A stretch of 64,000 bases of DNA, taken from Megasphaera sp. AM44-1BH. Lineage in GTDB: Bacteria; Bacillota; Negativicutes; Veillonellales; Megasphaeraceae. Below, in pieces: positions 1 through 8,115 of this stretch (the stretch's first letter is position 1; each line of letters begins with the position of its first letter). The position numbers and the translations under genes were made by a program. Below the pieces are notes generated by a model. It did no database searches. It saw only the letters and a program-made list of their open reading frames with translations, and was not told the DNA's origin. Location: NCBI RefSeq assembly GCF_003467125.1, contig NZ_QSFA01000004.1, positions 68,429 to 132,428 of the forward strand, in the 5' to 3' direction.

Positions 1-47
1 CAGGCAATTGTAGGTTTGGTTGTCTTCAGGTGCTTTGTGCAGTTCTT
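1..47 (-). pseudogene. galU: galU internal fragment at window edge (copy i)
   Basis: Positions 1-47 are identical to 4005-4051, which lie inside the larger galU fragment. Similarity stops sharply at position 48. In reading direction (minus strand) this fragment continues leftward out of the window, so it could hold the rest of the galU 3' end. It encodes the segment around residues ELHKAPEDNQTYNCLG of GalU. Whether the copy outside the window is complete toward its 3' end cannot be seen. Confidence 0.75.
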
Positions 48-162
48 ACTAACAGCGATTGTGGTCTAGGAGATGTCTTTTTCTCCTTGCAATCGTCTTA
101 CGGTAACTATTTAAAAAGCTTGACGCTACCTTAGTTATTACATAATTTCCGATTTCTTCTAT
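48..162. other. spacer between ietS and galU fragment, with a hairpin
   Basis: No gene is visible. An imperfect inverted repeat at about 55-95 (arms CGATTG...AGGAGA and TCTCCT...CAATCG) lies downstream of ietS. It has no clear U-run, so it is only a possible transcript end for the ietAS operon. Confidence 0.35.
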
Positions 163-2403
163 TTAATCTAATCGAATAGTTTCTTCCCCTTTCAAATATA
201 CCTGAACTCTATTTTCTACACTGACATCATTTACAATCCATCCTCTAACTTGACATAATTGCTTGAATAATTCAATCCGATTTATTCCCTTTATCTCTTT
301 TAACGTGATAATCAAACCAAATGGAACTTCTTGTCGAGCATGCTTATTTAATCTCTCCTTGCAATATAATTTGATACCCCAAAGTCCTTTTTCGTAAGCT
401 TTACGAGGTTTCATATTATTATATATTGGGTCAGCAACTATTTTTACGTTATCCCATTTCCGATAATCATTTCTAGCATCCTCTTCATAGATAGAATGCT
501 GACCCGATTCGGCTTGTAAATTTCCATTAATGGATTTTATTTGTAAATGTTGTGCTTTATCAATCTTTAATCGTCCAAAATGCAAATCTAATTCCGTGTC
601 AGTATAATCAACGCCTTGATTACGATTACACAACGGAAAATAGACCAAAGTAGCTTTTGCAAGATAAGGGTGCTTATTCTCTACAACTGGGACAGGCAGT
701 TGATATGTATACGTGCAATAATTCTTAGTTTTTCCATAAATGATAAATTTAATTTCATCATCAGGAGATTGCAAAATATCTTGAATAGATACAGGTACTA
801 TGCCATATCCCTTTTTTATATCTGGCCTACAATACCAGCCCGTTGCTGAATCTATCAGCAACGCTTTAGCAACTTCCCGAGTAAATCCCATAATATAAAT
901 CAAGTATGCCATCTTCCTTGCAATCCAAGGAGCGGCAAAAGAAGTGCCAGCTGCCTGCTTTGCACCCAACGCATTGTTGCATACCGTTATATATTCATGC
1001 TTTTGCCTATCCCCGCCATAATAGCTGATATCTGGTTTTACAAAGAAAGACAATACAGGTCCACTTCGAGAATACGATGCACTTTGATTCTGAAAATTAA
1101 CAGAATTCACAACAATAGAATTTAAAGAATCTGCTGGAGCACCAATTTTATATTTTTTTTCATGCTTAGAAGATAAATTAGTTCCCGCTACTATAAAAAC
1201 AATATCGTATTCATTCTGCAAGCGATCTAGTTCAGCAGCTTCTGGCGAAATAAAATTGTCATTAATCTCTAATACAGAACCTAAAGAAAGATTCCACACC
1301 TTAATATCACGATTTAGTCGTACAATATTCCCAATCTGCTTAATAATTGAAAAGGAACTAAATGTACCAGCAACAGCAACTCCGAAATGTCGAACTCTAA
1401 AACGACCACATCCATCATCTAAGTTTGGATTTCCTCTAGGGCCATCTACAATAATTGAACTAACAGCTGTTCCATGTTCATAATCCATTGGCCCAATTGG
1501 GATATTCTCAGACAAACAATTTGTATAATCTACCCATTCATGAAAATAGACATCTTTATTGAAAGGAGTATCAATAACACCAATAACAGGTTCATTTTTA
1601 GGAGATGGAATAAGTTTGGGAATTTCCGAGGATTCAGTCAAGTGTTCAGGAATATATTGAGTTAAATCATTTACTCCCATGGCTACTAGATATGGAGCTT
1701 TATCCAGTAACATGTGTATTTCTTCTGGATTCATTTGAATAGTAAGTTGATTAAGTATTCTGCTTTCTGGAATTGAAATACCAAATCTTCCCAATAACTC
1801 CTGTGTTTTTACCTTAGTTTTGTAAATTGTTATAATGCATGCTTCATGAATATCCTTTTCCAATTTATCAATCCGAAAATATTGAAGATTAGAACTATCT
1901 ACAATTATTTGTCGAAATTCAGTCTTAGATAAACCATTACACTTGATTTTTTTTCTTTTTAATTCTTCAAATTCTTCATATGAAATCTTACCTTGATATT
2001 GTTTTATCAAAACATCATAAGCCTCTTTTAAGGAATGTATGGTCCGAAAAAGTGCTTCTAATGGGATAAAATATGTAAAGACATGATGCTTCTTATTATC
2101 CGAGCCAATATTAGTCTCAAATTTTGCACCTACTATAAAATCGTTTGGTGATTCACGAGTACATGAAAGTAAAAATTGCAAGCGACTTGACTTAGGAACA
2201 ATACGAACATAATGAGCACTAACTAAAGCACCTTCAATTTCAGAATGTACTGACCAATAATCAGCTATTTTTTTCAAATCATTGGCCAGCGTCAGTATAT
2301 GCTCTGCTTTGACAACTTGACCTTTTTTTAGTGAGATACTTCCTCCTCGAGATTGATTTGGTTTATGTTGAAATACCCCCTTTAACTCCAATATGTTATT
2401 CAT
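163..2403 (-). CDS. ietS: subtilisin-like S8 serine protease, IetS-type
   Basis: A 746-residue protein with a subtilase (S8) domain in its middle. The catalytic triad is visible: Asp278 in VIDTP, His310 in EHGTA and Ser488 in GTSFAAP, with the oxyanion Asn409 in VAGTN. There is no signal peptide, so it should act in the cytoplasm. About 270 residues precede the protease domain and about 200 follow it. The start codon directly follows the TAA stop of the AAA+ ATPase gene, and its ribosome binding site (AAGGAGG) lies inside the end of that gene, so the two are translationally coupled. An AAA+ ATPase plus subtilisin pair is the layout of the IetAS anti-phage and plasmid-stability system. The assignment rests on gene order and motifs. 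The AT-rich base use differs from the core genome. Confidence 0.82.
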   Translation of the reverse strand: MNNILELKGVFQHKPNQSRGGSISLKKGQVVKAEHILTLANDLKKIADYWSVHSEIEGALVSAHYVRIVPKSSRLQFLLSCTRESPNDFIVGAKFETNIGSDNKKHHVFTYFIPLEALFRTIHSLKEAYDVLIKQYQGKISYEEFEELKRKKIKCNGLSKTEFRQIIVDSSNLQYFRIDKLEKDIHEACIITIYKTKVKTQELLGRFGISIPESRILNQLTIQMNPEEIHMLLDKAPYLVAMGVNDLTQYIPEHLTESSEIPKLIPSPKNEPVIGVIDTPFNKDVYFHEWVDYTNCLSENIPIGPMDYEHGTAVSSIIVDGPRGNPNLDDGCGRFRVRHFGVAVAGTFSSFSIIKQIGNIVRLNRDIKVWNLSLGSVLEINDNFISPEAAELDRLQNEYDIVFIVAGTNLSSKHEKKYKIGAPADSLNSIVVNSVNFQNQSASYSRSGPVLSFFVKPDISYYGGDRQKHEYITVCNNALGAKQAAGTSFAAPWIARKMAYLIYIMGFTREVAKALLIDSATGWYCRPDIKKGYGIVPVSIQDILQSPDDEIKFIIYGKTKNYCTYTYQLPVPVVENKHPYLAKATLVYFPLCNRNQGVDYTDTELDLHFGRLKIDKAQHLQIKSINGNLQAESGQHSIYEEDARNDYRKWDNVKIVADPIYNNMKPRKAYEKGLWGIKLYCKERLNKHARQEVPFGLIITLKEIKGINRIELFKQLCQVRGWIVNDVSVENRVQVYLKGEETIRLD

Positions 2404-3462
2404 TTATAATGCCTCCTTAAGTTCTCTATCAATAGTACTCTTAGATTTGTTTGTTAGTATAGCTATCTCTCTTACTGTAAATTTTTGTCTTTTTAATTCA
2501 ATTAAATTTTCTGGAGTTTTTCCACAAACCGTACTATATAATCGCCTAAAGTAATCAAACTCATCATTAGGATTGCTAAAAGCTATCGCTGTGCGAATCA
2601 TATTCTTTAAATCACCTGGATAAGGCAGGTAATCTATTAGTTTCATAATCTTACGAAATAGCCGAATATCCCGATTTTTTAAATGCAATTGATCCAAGTA
2701 TCGGTTTAATATTTTTTCAGCAATGTCCAACAGATCATCTTGGGTATACCGATTAAAACTAATTACTGAATCAAACCTTCTAATTAAAGCTTTGTCAAAA
2801 TAAGAATAAAGATTGGTTGTAGCAACTAAAATAATATCCTTATCCAGTGAGTCAAGACATTTCAATAAAGTGGAAGTAGCTCTTCCCATTTCCCGCAAAT
2901 CATTATTATTCGTTCTATCTAAAGCCAATGCATCAATTTCATCAAATAAGAAAATCATATTGTATTTTTGATAAATTCCATTCATTTCTTCAAATAATGC
3001 CATTATATTTTTAGCAGTTTGCCCTAACCTACTATCAATAAGCTCAGAGAAATTCACCATATAAACGTCTCTATTTAAGATTCTGCCAAGTTGTTTTACT
3101 GCTTCTGTTTTTCCTGTGCCCGGAGATCCTTCAAATAAAAAACGATGAATCCCCATATGATGATTAATAGCATTCACAATCCCTAAGACATCATTCATAA
3201 TTACATCAGGTAAAAGCAGCATTTCTTCACAACCAGAAACCTTATCAAAATACTGTAATCCTTTGTAATTTTCTTTACTTTCCTGCACTTGTGGTACAAA
3301 AGTATTAGCATCTGATAAAAGTGACATGAGGTAAAGACCTAATTGGGTATCTCCATCTTGATCGAATTCTTTAGCGATTTGATAAGCAGTAGCTCTAAAT
3401 CCGGCATCATTTCCTTCTGCATGACACTTAATTAAATTCACAATATCTTTCTTTTTCATCAC
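2404..3462 (-). CDS. ietA: AAA+ ATPase, IetA-type partner of the S8 protease
   Basis: A 352-residue AAA+ ATPase. Walker A is GSPGTGKT at 112-119, Walker B is MIFLFDEID around 169-177, sensor 1 is VATTN near 213-217, and two arginines at 228-229 are in arginine-finger position. The first ~80 residues and the last ~30 lie outside the ATPase core; the tail (about 327-350, REIAILTNKSKSTIDRELKEA) looks like a helix-turn-helix, so DNA binding or autoregulation is possible. The start is either the GTG at 3462 or the next codon, ATG at 3459; both fit the AAGGAG site. It is the first gene of a two-gene operon with the protease. By analogy with IetAS it probably senses infection and controls the protease. 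A strong promoter with repeated operator-like words lies just upstream. Confidence 0.82.
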   Translation of the reverse strand: MMKKKDIVNLIKCHAEGNDAGFRATAYQIAKEFDQDGDTQLGLYLMSLLSDANTFVPQVQESKENYKGLQYFDKVSGCEEMLLLPDVIMNDVLGIVNAINHHMGIHRFLFEGSPGTGKTEAVKQLGRILNRDVYMVNFSELIDSRLGQTAKNIMALFEEMNGIYQKYNMIFLFDEIDALALDRTNNNDLREMGRATSTLLKCLDSLDKDIILVATTNLYSYFDKALIRRFDSVISFNRYTQDDLLDIAEKILNRYLDQLHLKNRDIRLFRKIMKLIDYLPYPGDLKNMIRTAIAFSNPNDEFDYFRRLYSTVCGKTPENLIELKRQKFTVREIAILTNKSKSTIDRELKEAL

Positions 3463-3506
3463 ACTCCAGCTCCTTATGTTTTATGACAGTTACTATCTCT
3501 TATGAT

Positions 3507-3545
3507 ATTATAGCTTACTGGGACATTTTTTTCAATATTGGGACA
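3507..3545 (-). promoter_or_regulatory. ietAS promoter with paired TGTCCCA repeats
   Basis: On the minus strand a -35 TTGAAA (3530-3535) and -10 TATAAT (3507-3512) are separated by exactly 17 bp. Two direct copies of TGTCCCA (plus-strand TGGGACA at 3519-3525 and 3539-3545) sit 20 bp apart, one inside the spacer and one just upstream of the -35. This is two helical turns, as expected for a repressor binding one face of the DNA. The regulator is unknown; the HTH-like tail of IetA is one candidate. Confidence 0.6.
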
Positions 3546-3676
3546 ATTTATTGTTTTTATGCTTTATTTTGATAGATTGAACTAAAATATCTTACATTAA
3601 GTTATTTCCACATCCGCCTTTACACAATTTTTTAGATAGTATAGTTGAATGTTCAACTATACTATCTAAAAGCTGG
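3546..3676. other. AT-rich spacer upstream of ietAS
   Basis: No gene is seen. A short palindromic stretch near 3640-3670 (AGTATAGTTGAATGTTCAACTATACT) matches a similar one near 7113-7134, so the duplicated galU 3' region extends at least this far past the galU terminator. Confidence 0.4.
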
Positions 3677-3722
3677 CCCCTGCCAGTCAGACTCATGGAA
3701 ATCTGGTGACAGGGGTTTTGGT
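3677..3722 (-). terminator. galU terminator, copy ii
   Basis: The stem ACCCCTGTCACCAGA pairs with TCTGACTGGCAGGGG on the minus strand, just after the galU stop. A near copy occurs at 7144-7196. Confidence 0.6.
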
Positions 3723-3755
3723 TTATATTTGATATATGGTTGGAATGTTATGCGC

Positions 3756-4448
3756 CTATAGCTCTTTCAGGTATTCGCGAAAAGATGGGCCCAAGTCTTT
3801 TCGTCTTAGGGCGTATTCTACCGTTGCTTTTAGGTAGTCCAGTTTGTTGGCTGTGTCGTATCGTTTGCCTTGTATTGGGCAGGCGTATATAGTCTGTCGG
3901 TCCAGCATGAGGCGCAGGGCATCGTGCAAGTGGATTTCTCCGTCTTCCCTTGGTTCTACCCGGTTCAGGATTTCAAAGATATCCGGGGTAAAGATGTATC
4001 TTCCCAGGCAATTGTAGGTTTGGTTGTCTTCAGGTGCTTTGTGCAGTTCTTGTATGTTGTGAACAAGTATGAGTCCACTATCGGCACATTGGCTTCCCTC
4101 CAGAACATCTACGGGTATCAGTTGTTCTTCCGTCATTGGCTGACATCCTATGATGGTTGTTCCTGTTTTTTCATAGGCTTGTAATAGTTGCTGTAGTGCA
4201 GGATTCTGATCATTATACATCATATCATCGCCGAGAAGGATGGCAAATAGATCATGGTCAATGAATGATTTAGCACAAAGGATGGCGTCTCCCAGGCCAC
4301 GGACATGTTTTTGATGGATATAATGAATGTTGATTGCCGAAATATCCTGTACCATCTTTAGCATCTGATCTTTCCCTTTTTGGTACAAGGCATGCTCTAG
4401 TTCTACATTGGTGTCGAAATGGTCTTCAATAGCCCGTTTCCCATGGTC
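3756..4448 (-). pseudogene. galU: UTP-glucose-1-phosphate uridylyltransferase, 5'-truncated (copy ii)
   Basis: The open frame encodes the C-terminal ~230 residues of GalU, which makes UDP-glucose from UTP and glucose-1-phosphate. Recognisable segments are GKRAIEDHF, ILLGDDMMY and LRLMLDRQTIYACPIQGKRYDT, with the usual ending LGPSFREYLKEL. The family is about 290 residues long. Here the N-terminal nucleotide-binding part (GxGTR) is missing and the sequence changes at about 4448 into an unrelated ATPase remnant. The longest ATG-initiated frame starts at 4388, but the homology continues upstream without a start. It should be inactive as a pyrophosphorylase. Copies i and iii of the same gene lie at 1-47 and 7229-7298. 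Confidence 0.85.
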
Positions 4449-4735
4449 ATTGAACAGGTCTTTAAGAACGGCTTACATATCAATAATCTTGATTCAATAC
4501 GAGCTTAATAGCATTTAAAACAGTACTCTTCCCCACTTCGTTTTCACCAACAAAATATTCATCTGATCATTAAGGTTCATCTCAATTTTTTTAAAAATTT
4601 TAAGGACTCAATAAGAAATATGGTTTAGCTTTGACATATTCTTAATCTTCGGTTCTAATTCCAAATTAACATACGTTTTATTGTCAGAATCTATCAGTTG
4701 CTTATAAAGAAACGTTTGCGTCCTGCATTTTTTTA
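4449..4735 (-). pseudogene. remnant of an OLD-like/RecF-like ATPase N-terminus
   Basis: Translating the minus strand gives FKKIEMNLNDQ and then, after a frameshift, FVGENEVGKSTVLNAIKL (about 4507-4554). This is a P-loop (GENEVGKST) in the setting typical of OLD-family or SMC-like nuclease ATPases. It then runs into a stop and into galU. No frame is open across the region and there are at least two frameshifts or stops. Upstream on the same strand a third open stretch (LIDSDNKTYVNLELEPKIKN) may belong to the same dead gene. It could be the remains of another defence gene downstream of the reverse transcriptase. Confidence 0.5.
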
Positions 4736-4747
4736 TTTTTGATAGAA

Positions 4748-6313
4748 TTATGTACCCGTGTTATCTATATATTCCTTTAATTCAGGGGATAAAAAAGAAA
4801 TAGATTCGTTTTTCATAGCCTTATAAGGTTGATTTAATTTATTTGCAGGTAATATTTCATAAAGAAACAGCCAATTATCGTCTATATTCCCCACCCTTTC
4901 ATTTGCCAGTGTAGCTGCATAGTCTTCTATTGTTTTTATTGCATTATTTCGTTTCTTGTTTTTAAAATAACACCATATCAATAAATTAAGTATCCCATTA
5001 TTATCTTCATCTAATTCTTTACTCATTTCCACATGAATATTTTTAAATAATTCTTCAAGAGAAATTATTTGCACGTTATAAATAATAGCATAATAAATCG
5101 CATAACATTGTTCCTCAATATTGCCCTGCTCTCTTCCTTCACTATACAATAATGATATATAATTTTCTAGTTTTATTTGTGATATTTTATACTTCTTTAA
5201 CACACATTTATTTAATATAGTAATTAAATAGGGATAAATAAAAATTAAATGAAATACATATTCAATAAAATATTTTTCCACTTTAGATGCTAATTTTTTG
5301 CTAGATATAATTTTTATTGCATAATTAAGTATGGCTATATTATCATCATTTTCATTAAGTAATTTCAATGTTTTATTAAAAAAAGCTTTTAATTTACGAC
5401 AACTATTTATCTCTTTATTCTCCACAATTTCATCAGAGTTAAGTACTGAAATCCAATCATCCTTATTAATTTGAGGTAATCTTGTAATTGAAATCTTTTT
5501 CCTATTCAATGTTAAACCAAATTCTTGTAATGCTTTATATAATTGAATTAAAAATGCATTTGCATCATTTTCATTTTTTGTATAGCAATGAAAATCATCA
5601 ATGTATCGAACAAACTGCCATTTGTCGGATATGATTTTTTTATCTATTTTCGTGAGAACAATTTCTGAAATCAAATTCGAATAATGTGGTCCAATTAATA
5701 TTCCATGCGTCTCTCCATTAGTAACGTTTCTACACCATTTATCCAGACCATTATACCAGCAGCCATCGTTTCTTTCCTTCTTCGCGTTGGTTTTTCCAAT
5801 TAATGCCCAAGGAATTGCATGAGTATAAATACTAGGAAAACAAGAAGAAATATCAGCGGTTACACAATATCTTTTCCCAACTATCAAACTATCTTCAGAA
5901 TCTAACTCACACTTTGCTTCATATGATTTCATTTCGAAAAGGCTTTTCTTATTACCCCTATACTGTAAATGAATTTGACTGATATTAATATTTTGATCTT
6001 TGGTAGTTTCTCTAAAGTAATTCTGAATTTTATTCCAGTTTTTCCGTAAAAAGCAGCATAGATGATAATAAGCAATCGGGTTAGGTATATTAATTGTTCT
6101 ATAATCGCCAGTATTTCTTAATACATTAAAATTTAAATAATCATGACATTTTTTATCTGATTGTAAATATTGTTCAATTTTACTGCTTTTCTCGAAAAAA
6201 TCAACAGAAGAAAAAATAGGCGGCAATCGATTTGAAAACATGCCATATCCTAAAAGGCCTTCAAACAGCTTGTCTTCTGTTATATCCAGATAATACTGAT
6301 AATATTTTTTCAT
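4748..6313 (-). CDS. antiviral-type reverse transcriptase (DRT/Abi class)
   Basis: About 521 residues, counted from the ATG at 6313, which sits 9 nt after GGAG; a GTG five codons upstream (6328) is also possible. Numbered from that upstream start, the catalytic motif A aspartate is D159 in TADISSCFPSIY and the metal-binding YIDD is at 242-245. Motif B is GILIGPHYSNLISE and motif D is LNRKKISI. The C-terminal half (about 300-526) is rich in helices with no named domain. There is no maturase or intron domain and no intron structure, and it is not a retron-length protein. This fits the unknown-group/Abi reverse transcriptases that protect against phages; the subtype (DRT number) cannot be settled by eye. 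It lies alone between galU fragments, followed by the ATPase remnant. Strongly AT-rich. Confidence 0.8.
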   Translation of the reverse strand: MKKYYQYYLDITEDKLFEGLLGYGMFSNRLPPIFSSVDFFEKSSKIEQYLQSDKKCHDYLNFNVLRNTGDYRTINIPNPIAYYHLCCFLRKNWNKIQNYFRETTKDQNINISQIHLQYRGNKKSLFEMKSYEAKCELDSEDSLIVGKRYCVTADISSCFPSIYTHAIPWALIGKTNAKKERNDGCWYNGLDKWCRNVTNGETHGILIGPHYSNLISEIVLTKIDKKIISDKWQFVRYIDDFHCYTKNENDANAFLIQLYKALQEFGLTLNRKKISITRLPQINKDDWISVLNSDEIVENKEINSCRKLKAFFNKTLKLLNENDDNIAILNYAIKIISSKKLASKVEKYFIEYVFHLIFIYPYLITILNKCVLKKYKISQIKLENYISLLYSEGREQGNIEEQCYAIYYAIIYNVQIISLEELFKNIHVEMSKELDEDNNGILNLLIWCYFKNKKRNNAIKTIEDYAATLANERVGNIDDNWLFLYEILPANKLNQPYKAMKNESISFLSPELKEYIDNTGT

Positions 6314-6328
6314 TTTTAGTTTCTCCAC

Positions 6329-6710
6329 ATATGTACCATAACTATAATAAAAATTTTTGCCTATTGCTTTCAGTCATTATTTATATGAACTGACAGCTGT
6401 TTTTAGCTGTTACATATAATTGTATAAATACTTTATTTCAGCCAAGAACAAAACTACTAACAGCAATCCGATTAAATTGGTACTGGATCTAATGAAAATA
6501 CTAAAATCATATAACTAATATTTCAATAAACATATTAGTTCATATAAAATAATCAAATTAAACTCCTTGATTAGTTTACATTTTCCTATCAACCATTTAT
6601 GAAGATATAAGATCGTGATACAATTTTTTACTGAAAATACATAAACATATCAGAAAAAAATCTGAAAAACTACAACTCATGCAGAATTGCAATCTTTCAG
6701 ATAAATAAGC
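6329..6710. other. AT-rich leader upstream of the reverse transcriptase
   Basis: No convincing gene is seen in this ~380 bp stretch. Since several DRT systems carry a structured non-coding RNA beside the polymerase gene, this is where one would lie. A short near-palindrome (GACAGCTGTTTTTAGCTGTTAC, about 6391-6412) is the only obvious structure. I cannot claim an RNA gene. Confidence 0.3.
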
Positions 6711-6804
6711 GGTGGGTGTGTAGGGATTTGAACCCAATGGCGTGTATACCTTATATTCAAAAGGAAATTCTCCATGCATCTCTAAAATGGTTGAAATCAC
6801 ACCC
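6711..6804 (-). pseudogene. tRNA-like remnant
   Basis: On the minus strand GGGTGTG (from 6804) pairs perfectly with CACACCC (ending 6714), followed by ACC. Just inside is a T-arm-like TTGGG-TTCAAAT-CCCTA with one stem mismatch. The length of about 91 nt would suit a class II (Leu/Ser) tRNA. However the D-arm lacks the conserved bases (A8 instead of T8) and no clean anticodon stem forms, so it looks degenerate. It may be a tRNA 3'-part carried by an integrating element. Confidence 0.35.
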
Positions 6805-7086
6805 GCATACACCATTTCCCACCAAAAGAGTAAAGGGAAAAATTGTCATAAAGGCAACACACTCCTTTAAATTCAATTGTAAATCTAATAAAATATTTTT
6901 ACAAAAAGGAATTTTTATATCAAGAGTGATACTTAACCCAAGAAAAATCACAGAGAGAATTATCCCAATAAGCAAATATATATTGTTTTTATTATACCAC
7001 AATTGTATGATAATTGCATAAATAAATCGGGAGTTGGTTAATGTGAAGAAATTCCCGGTTATTTCCAATCTCCCCATATAACTCAT
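6757..7086 (-). CDS. possible small membrane protein
   Basis: A 109-residue frame with two strongly hydrophobic stretches (YLLIGIILSVIFLGLSI and AFMTIFPFTLLVG) that would span a membrane. No family was recognised. No good ribosome binding site precedes the ATG at 7086; an internal ATG (7077) is an alternative. The last ~15 codons overlap the tRNA-like remnant, which suggests either a fusion at an integration point or a chance frame. It sits between the galU terminator copy iii and the reverse transcriptase, so it could be island cargo. Confidence 0.3.
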   Translation of the reverse strand: MSYMGRLEITGNFFTLTNSRFIYAIIIQLWYNKNNIYLLIGIILSVIFLGLSITLDIKIPFCKNILLDLQLNLKECVAFMTIFPFTLLVGNGVCGCDFNHFRDAWRISF

Positions 7087-7143
7087 CAGCCCGCTACGAT
7101 AGATGCAGCATAAGTTGAATATTCAACTATGCTGGCTATGAAT

Positions 7144-7196
7144 CAGCCCCTACCAGTCAGAGTTATGGGAAATCTGGCAGCAGGGGCTTTGGTTTA
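7144..7196 (-). terminator. galU terminator, copy iii
   Basis: GCCCCTGCTGCCAGATTT and CTGACTGGTAGGGGC form a stem on the minus strand. The sequence matches the terminator at 3677-3722 with scattered differences, including the flanking palindrome near 7113-7134. Confidence 0.6.
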
Positions 7197-7228
7197 TGTT
7201 TGATATATGGTTGGAATGTTATATGCCT

Positions 7229-7298
7229 ATAGCTCTTTTAGGTATTCGCGGAATGATGGGCCCAGGTCTTTTCGTCTTAGGCCGTATTCTACCGTATA
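7229..7298 (-). pseudogene. galU: galU 3' end, last 23 codons (copy iii)
   Basis: Directly after the rfbC stop codon the minus strand reads TVEYGLRRKDLGPSFREYLKEL and then TAG, which is the end of GalU. Nothing upstream of this belongs to galU: the junction is within about 3 bp of the rfbC TGA. This is a recombination scar that joined rfbC to a galU tail. Confidence 0.85.
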
Positions 7299-7907
7299 TC
7301 AGAATTTAAATGTGTCTTTCAGGCCCAGCCACTGCTGGTCTTTATCACTGAGATTCAGCGGCGTGCCATCGTCCAGGGTATACCCTTCTGCAGAGCAGTT
7401 TCCTTTGTAAATGCCTTTTACATGGGGCCACTGGATGCCAATTTCGGGGTCATTCCAGGCCATGCCGCCTTCGTCGTTGGGATGCCAGAAATCGTTGACT
7501 TTGTAGCAGAATTCAGCTACATCGCTGAGGACCAGAAAACCATGGGCAAAGCCTTCAGGAATGAGGAATTGCTTTTTGTTTTCATCGGTCAGTTCCACGC
7601 CATACCATTTTCCATAGGTCTGTGAGTGCTGGCGCAAATCAACGGCCACGTCAAATACACTGCCCCGGACGGCACGGACGAGTTTGCACTGAGGAAAGTG
7701 TTTCTGGAAATGAAGTCCCCTCAGTACGCCTTTTGTAGACATAGATTGATTATCCTGAACAAAATTGATATGAAATCCTGCGTCTTCCATATCTTTTTGA
7801 TTATAGGTTTCCATGAAATAACCACGTGCATCACCATGTACTGTTGGCGTAATGACGCATAGTCCGTCTATTCCACCTACATTCTTTTCAACTTGTATCT
7901 GACCCAT
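7299..7907 (-). CDS. rfbC: dTDP-4-dehydrorhamnose 3,5-epimerase
   Basis: Converts dTDP-4-keto-6-deoxy-D-glucose to dTDP-4-keto-L-rhamnose, third step of dTDP-L-rhamnose synthesis. RmlC cupin motifs are clear: RGYFMETYNQ, VQDNQSMS, VLRGLHFQ (with the catalytic His) and IPEGFAHGF. The start at 7907 (MGQIQVEKN) is chosen because AAGGGAG lies 9 nt upstream; a longer frame to 7925 would start inside that site. About 202 residues, normal for the family. It is the last gene of the rfb set on the minus strand and its stop abuts a galU remnant. Confidence 0.95.
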   Translation of the reverse strand: MGQIQVEKNVGGIDGLCVITPTVHGDARGYFMETYNQKDMEDAGFHINFVQDNQSMSTKGVLRGLHFQKHFPQCKLVRAVRGSVFDVAVDLRQHSQTYGKWYGVELTDENKKQFLIPEGFAHGFLVLSDVAEFCYKVNDFWHPNDEGGMAWNDPEIGIQWPHVKGIYKGNCSAEGYTLDDGTPLNLSDKDQQWLGLKDTFKF

Positions 7908-7937
7908 TGTATTATCTCCCTTCATAAAATCCGTTTA

Positions 7938-8110
7938 TCGTAGTTCGTTCGTCAAAGTTGTCGTTCTTCGTAGGTCGTTCATCGTTCATCGATTTTTTGT
8001 TAAAAGCCGTTAATCATTTTCACGAAGCATGGTATTCATAACGTATCATGCCCTTCGACCTACGACGAACTACCTACGACTAACAATCTGCAAACTGCGG
8101 TCTGCAAACA
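7938..8110. repeat. inverted word-repeat tracts between rfbC and rfbD (no gene inside)
   Basis: Left tract 7938-7992 is built of variants of CGTAGGTCGTTC and ATCGTTC. Right tract 8054-8110 is built of the reverse complements, such as CGACCTACGACGAACTACC, followed by CTGCAAAC words. The 60 bp between them is AT-rich with no reading frame. It resembles the tracts that flank the two S23 genes nearby but carries no gene. Confidence 0.6.
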
Positions 8111-8115
8111 AGGTT

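Noticed and set aside
4748..6313. group II intron or retron
   Set aside because: The reverse transcriptase lacks maturase and endonuclease domains, no intron domain V-like fold was seen, and the length and C-terminal part fit the antiviral Abi/DRT class better.
6711..6804. functional tRNA gene
   Set aside because: Acceptor and T-arm pair well, but conserved D-arm bases and a clean anticodon stem are missing; kept only as a low-confidence remnant.
7938..8110. CRISPR-like repeats
   Set aside because: The repeated words are short, variable and unspaced, with inverted halves; there are no constant repeats with unique spacers and no cas genes.
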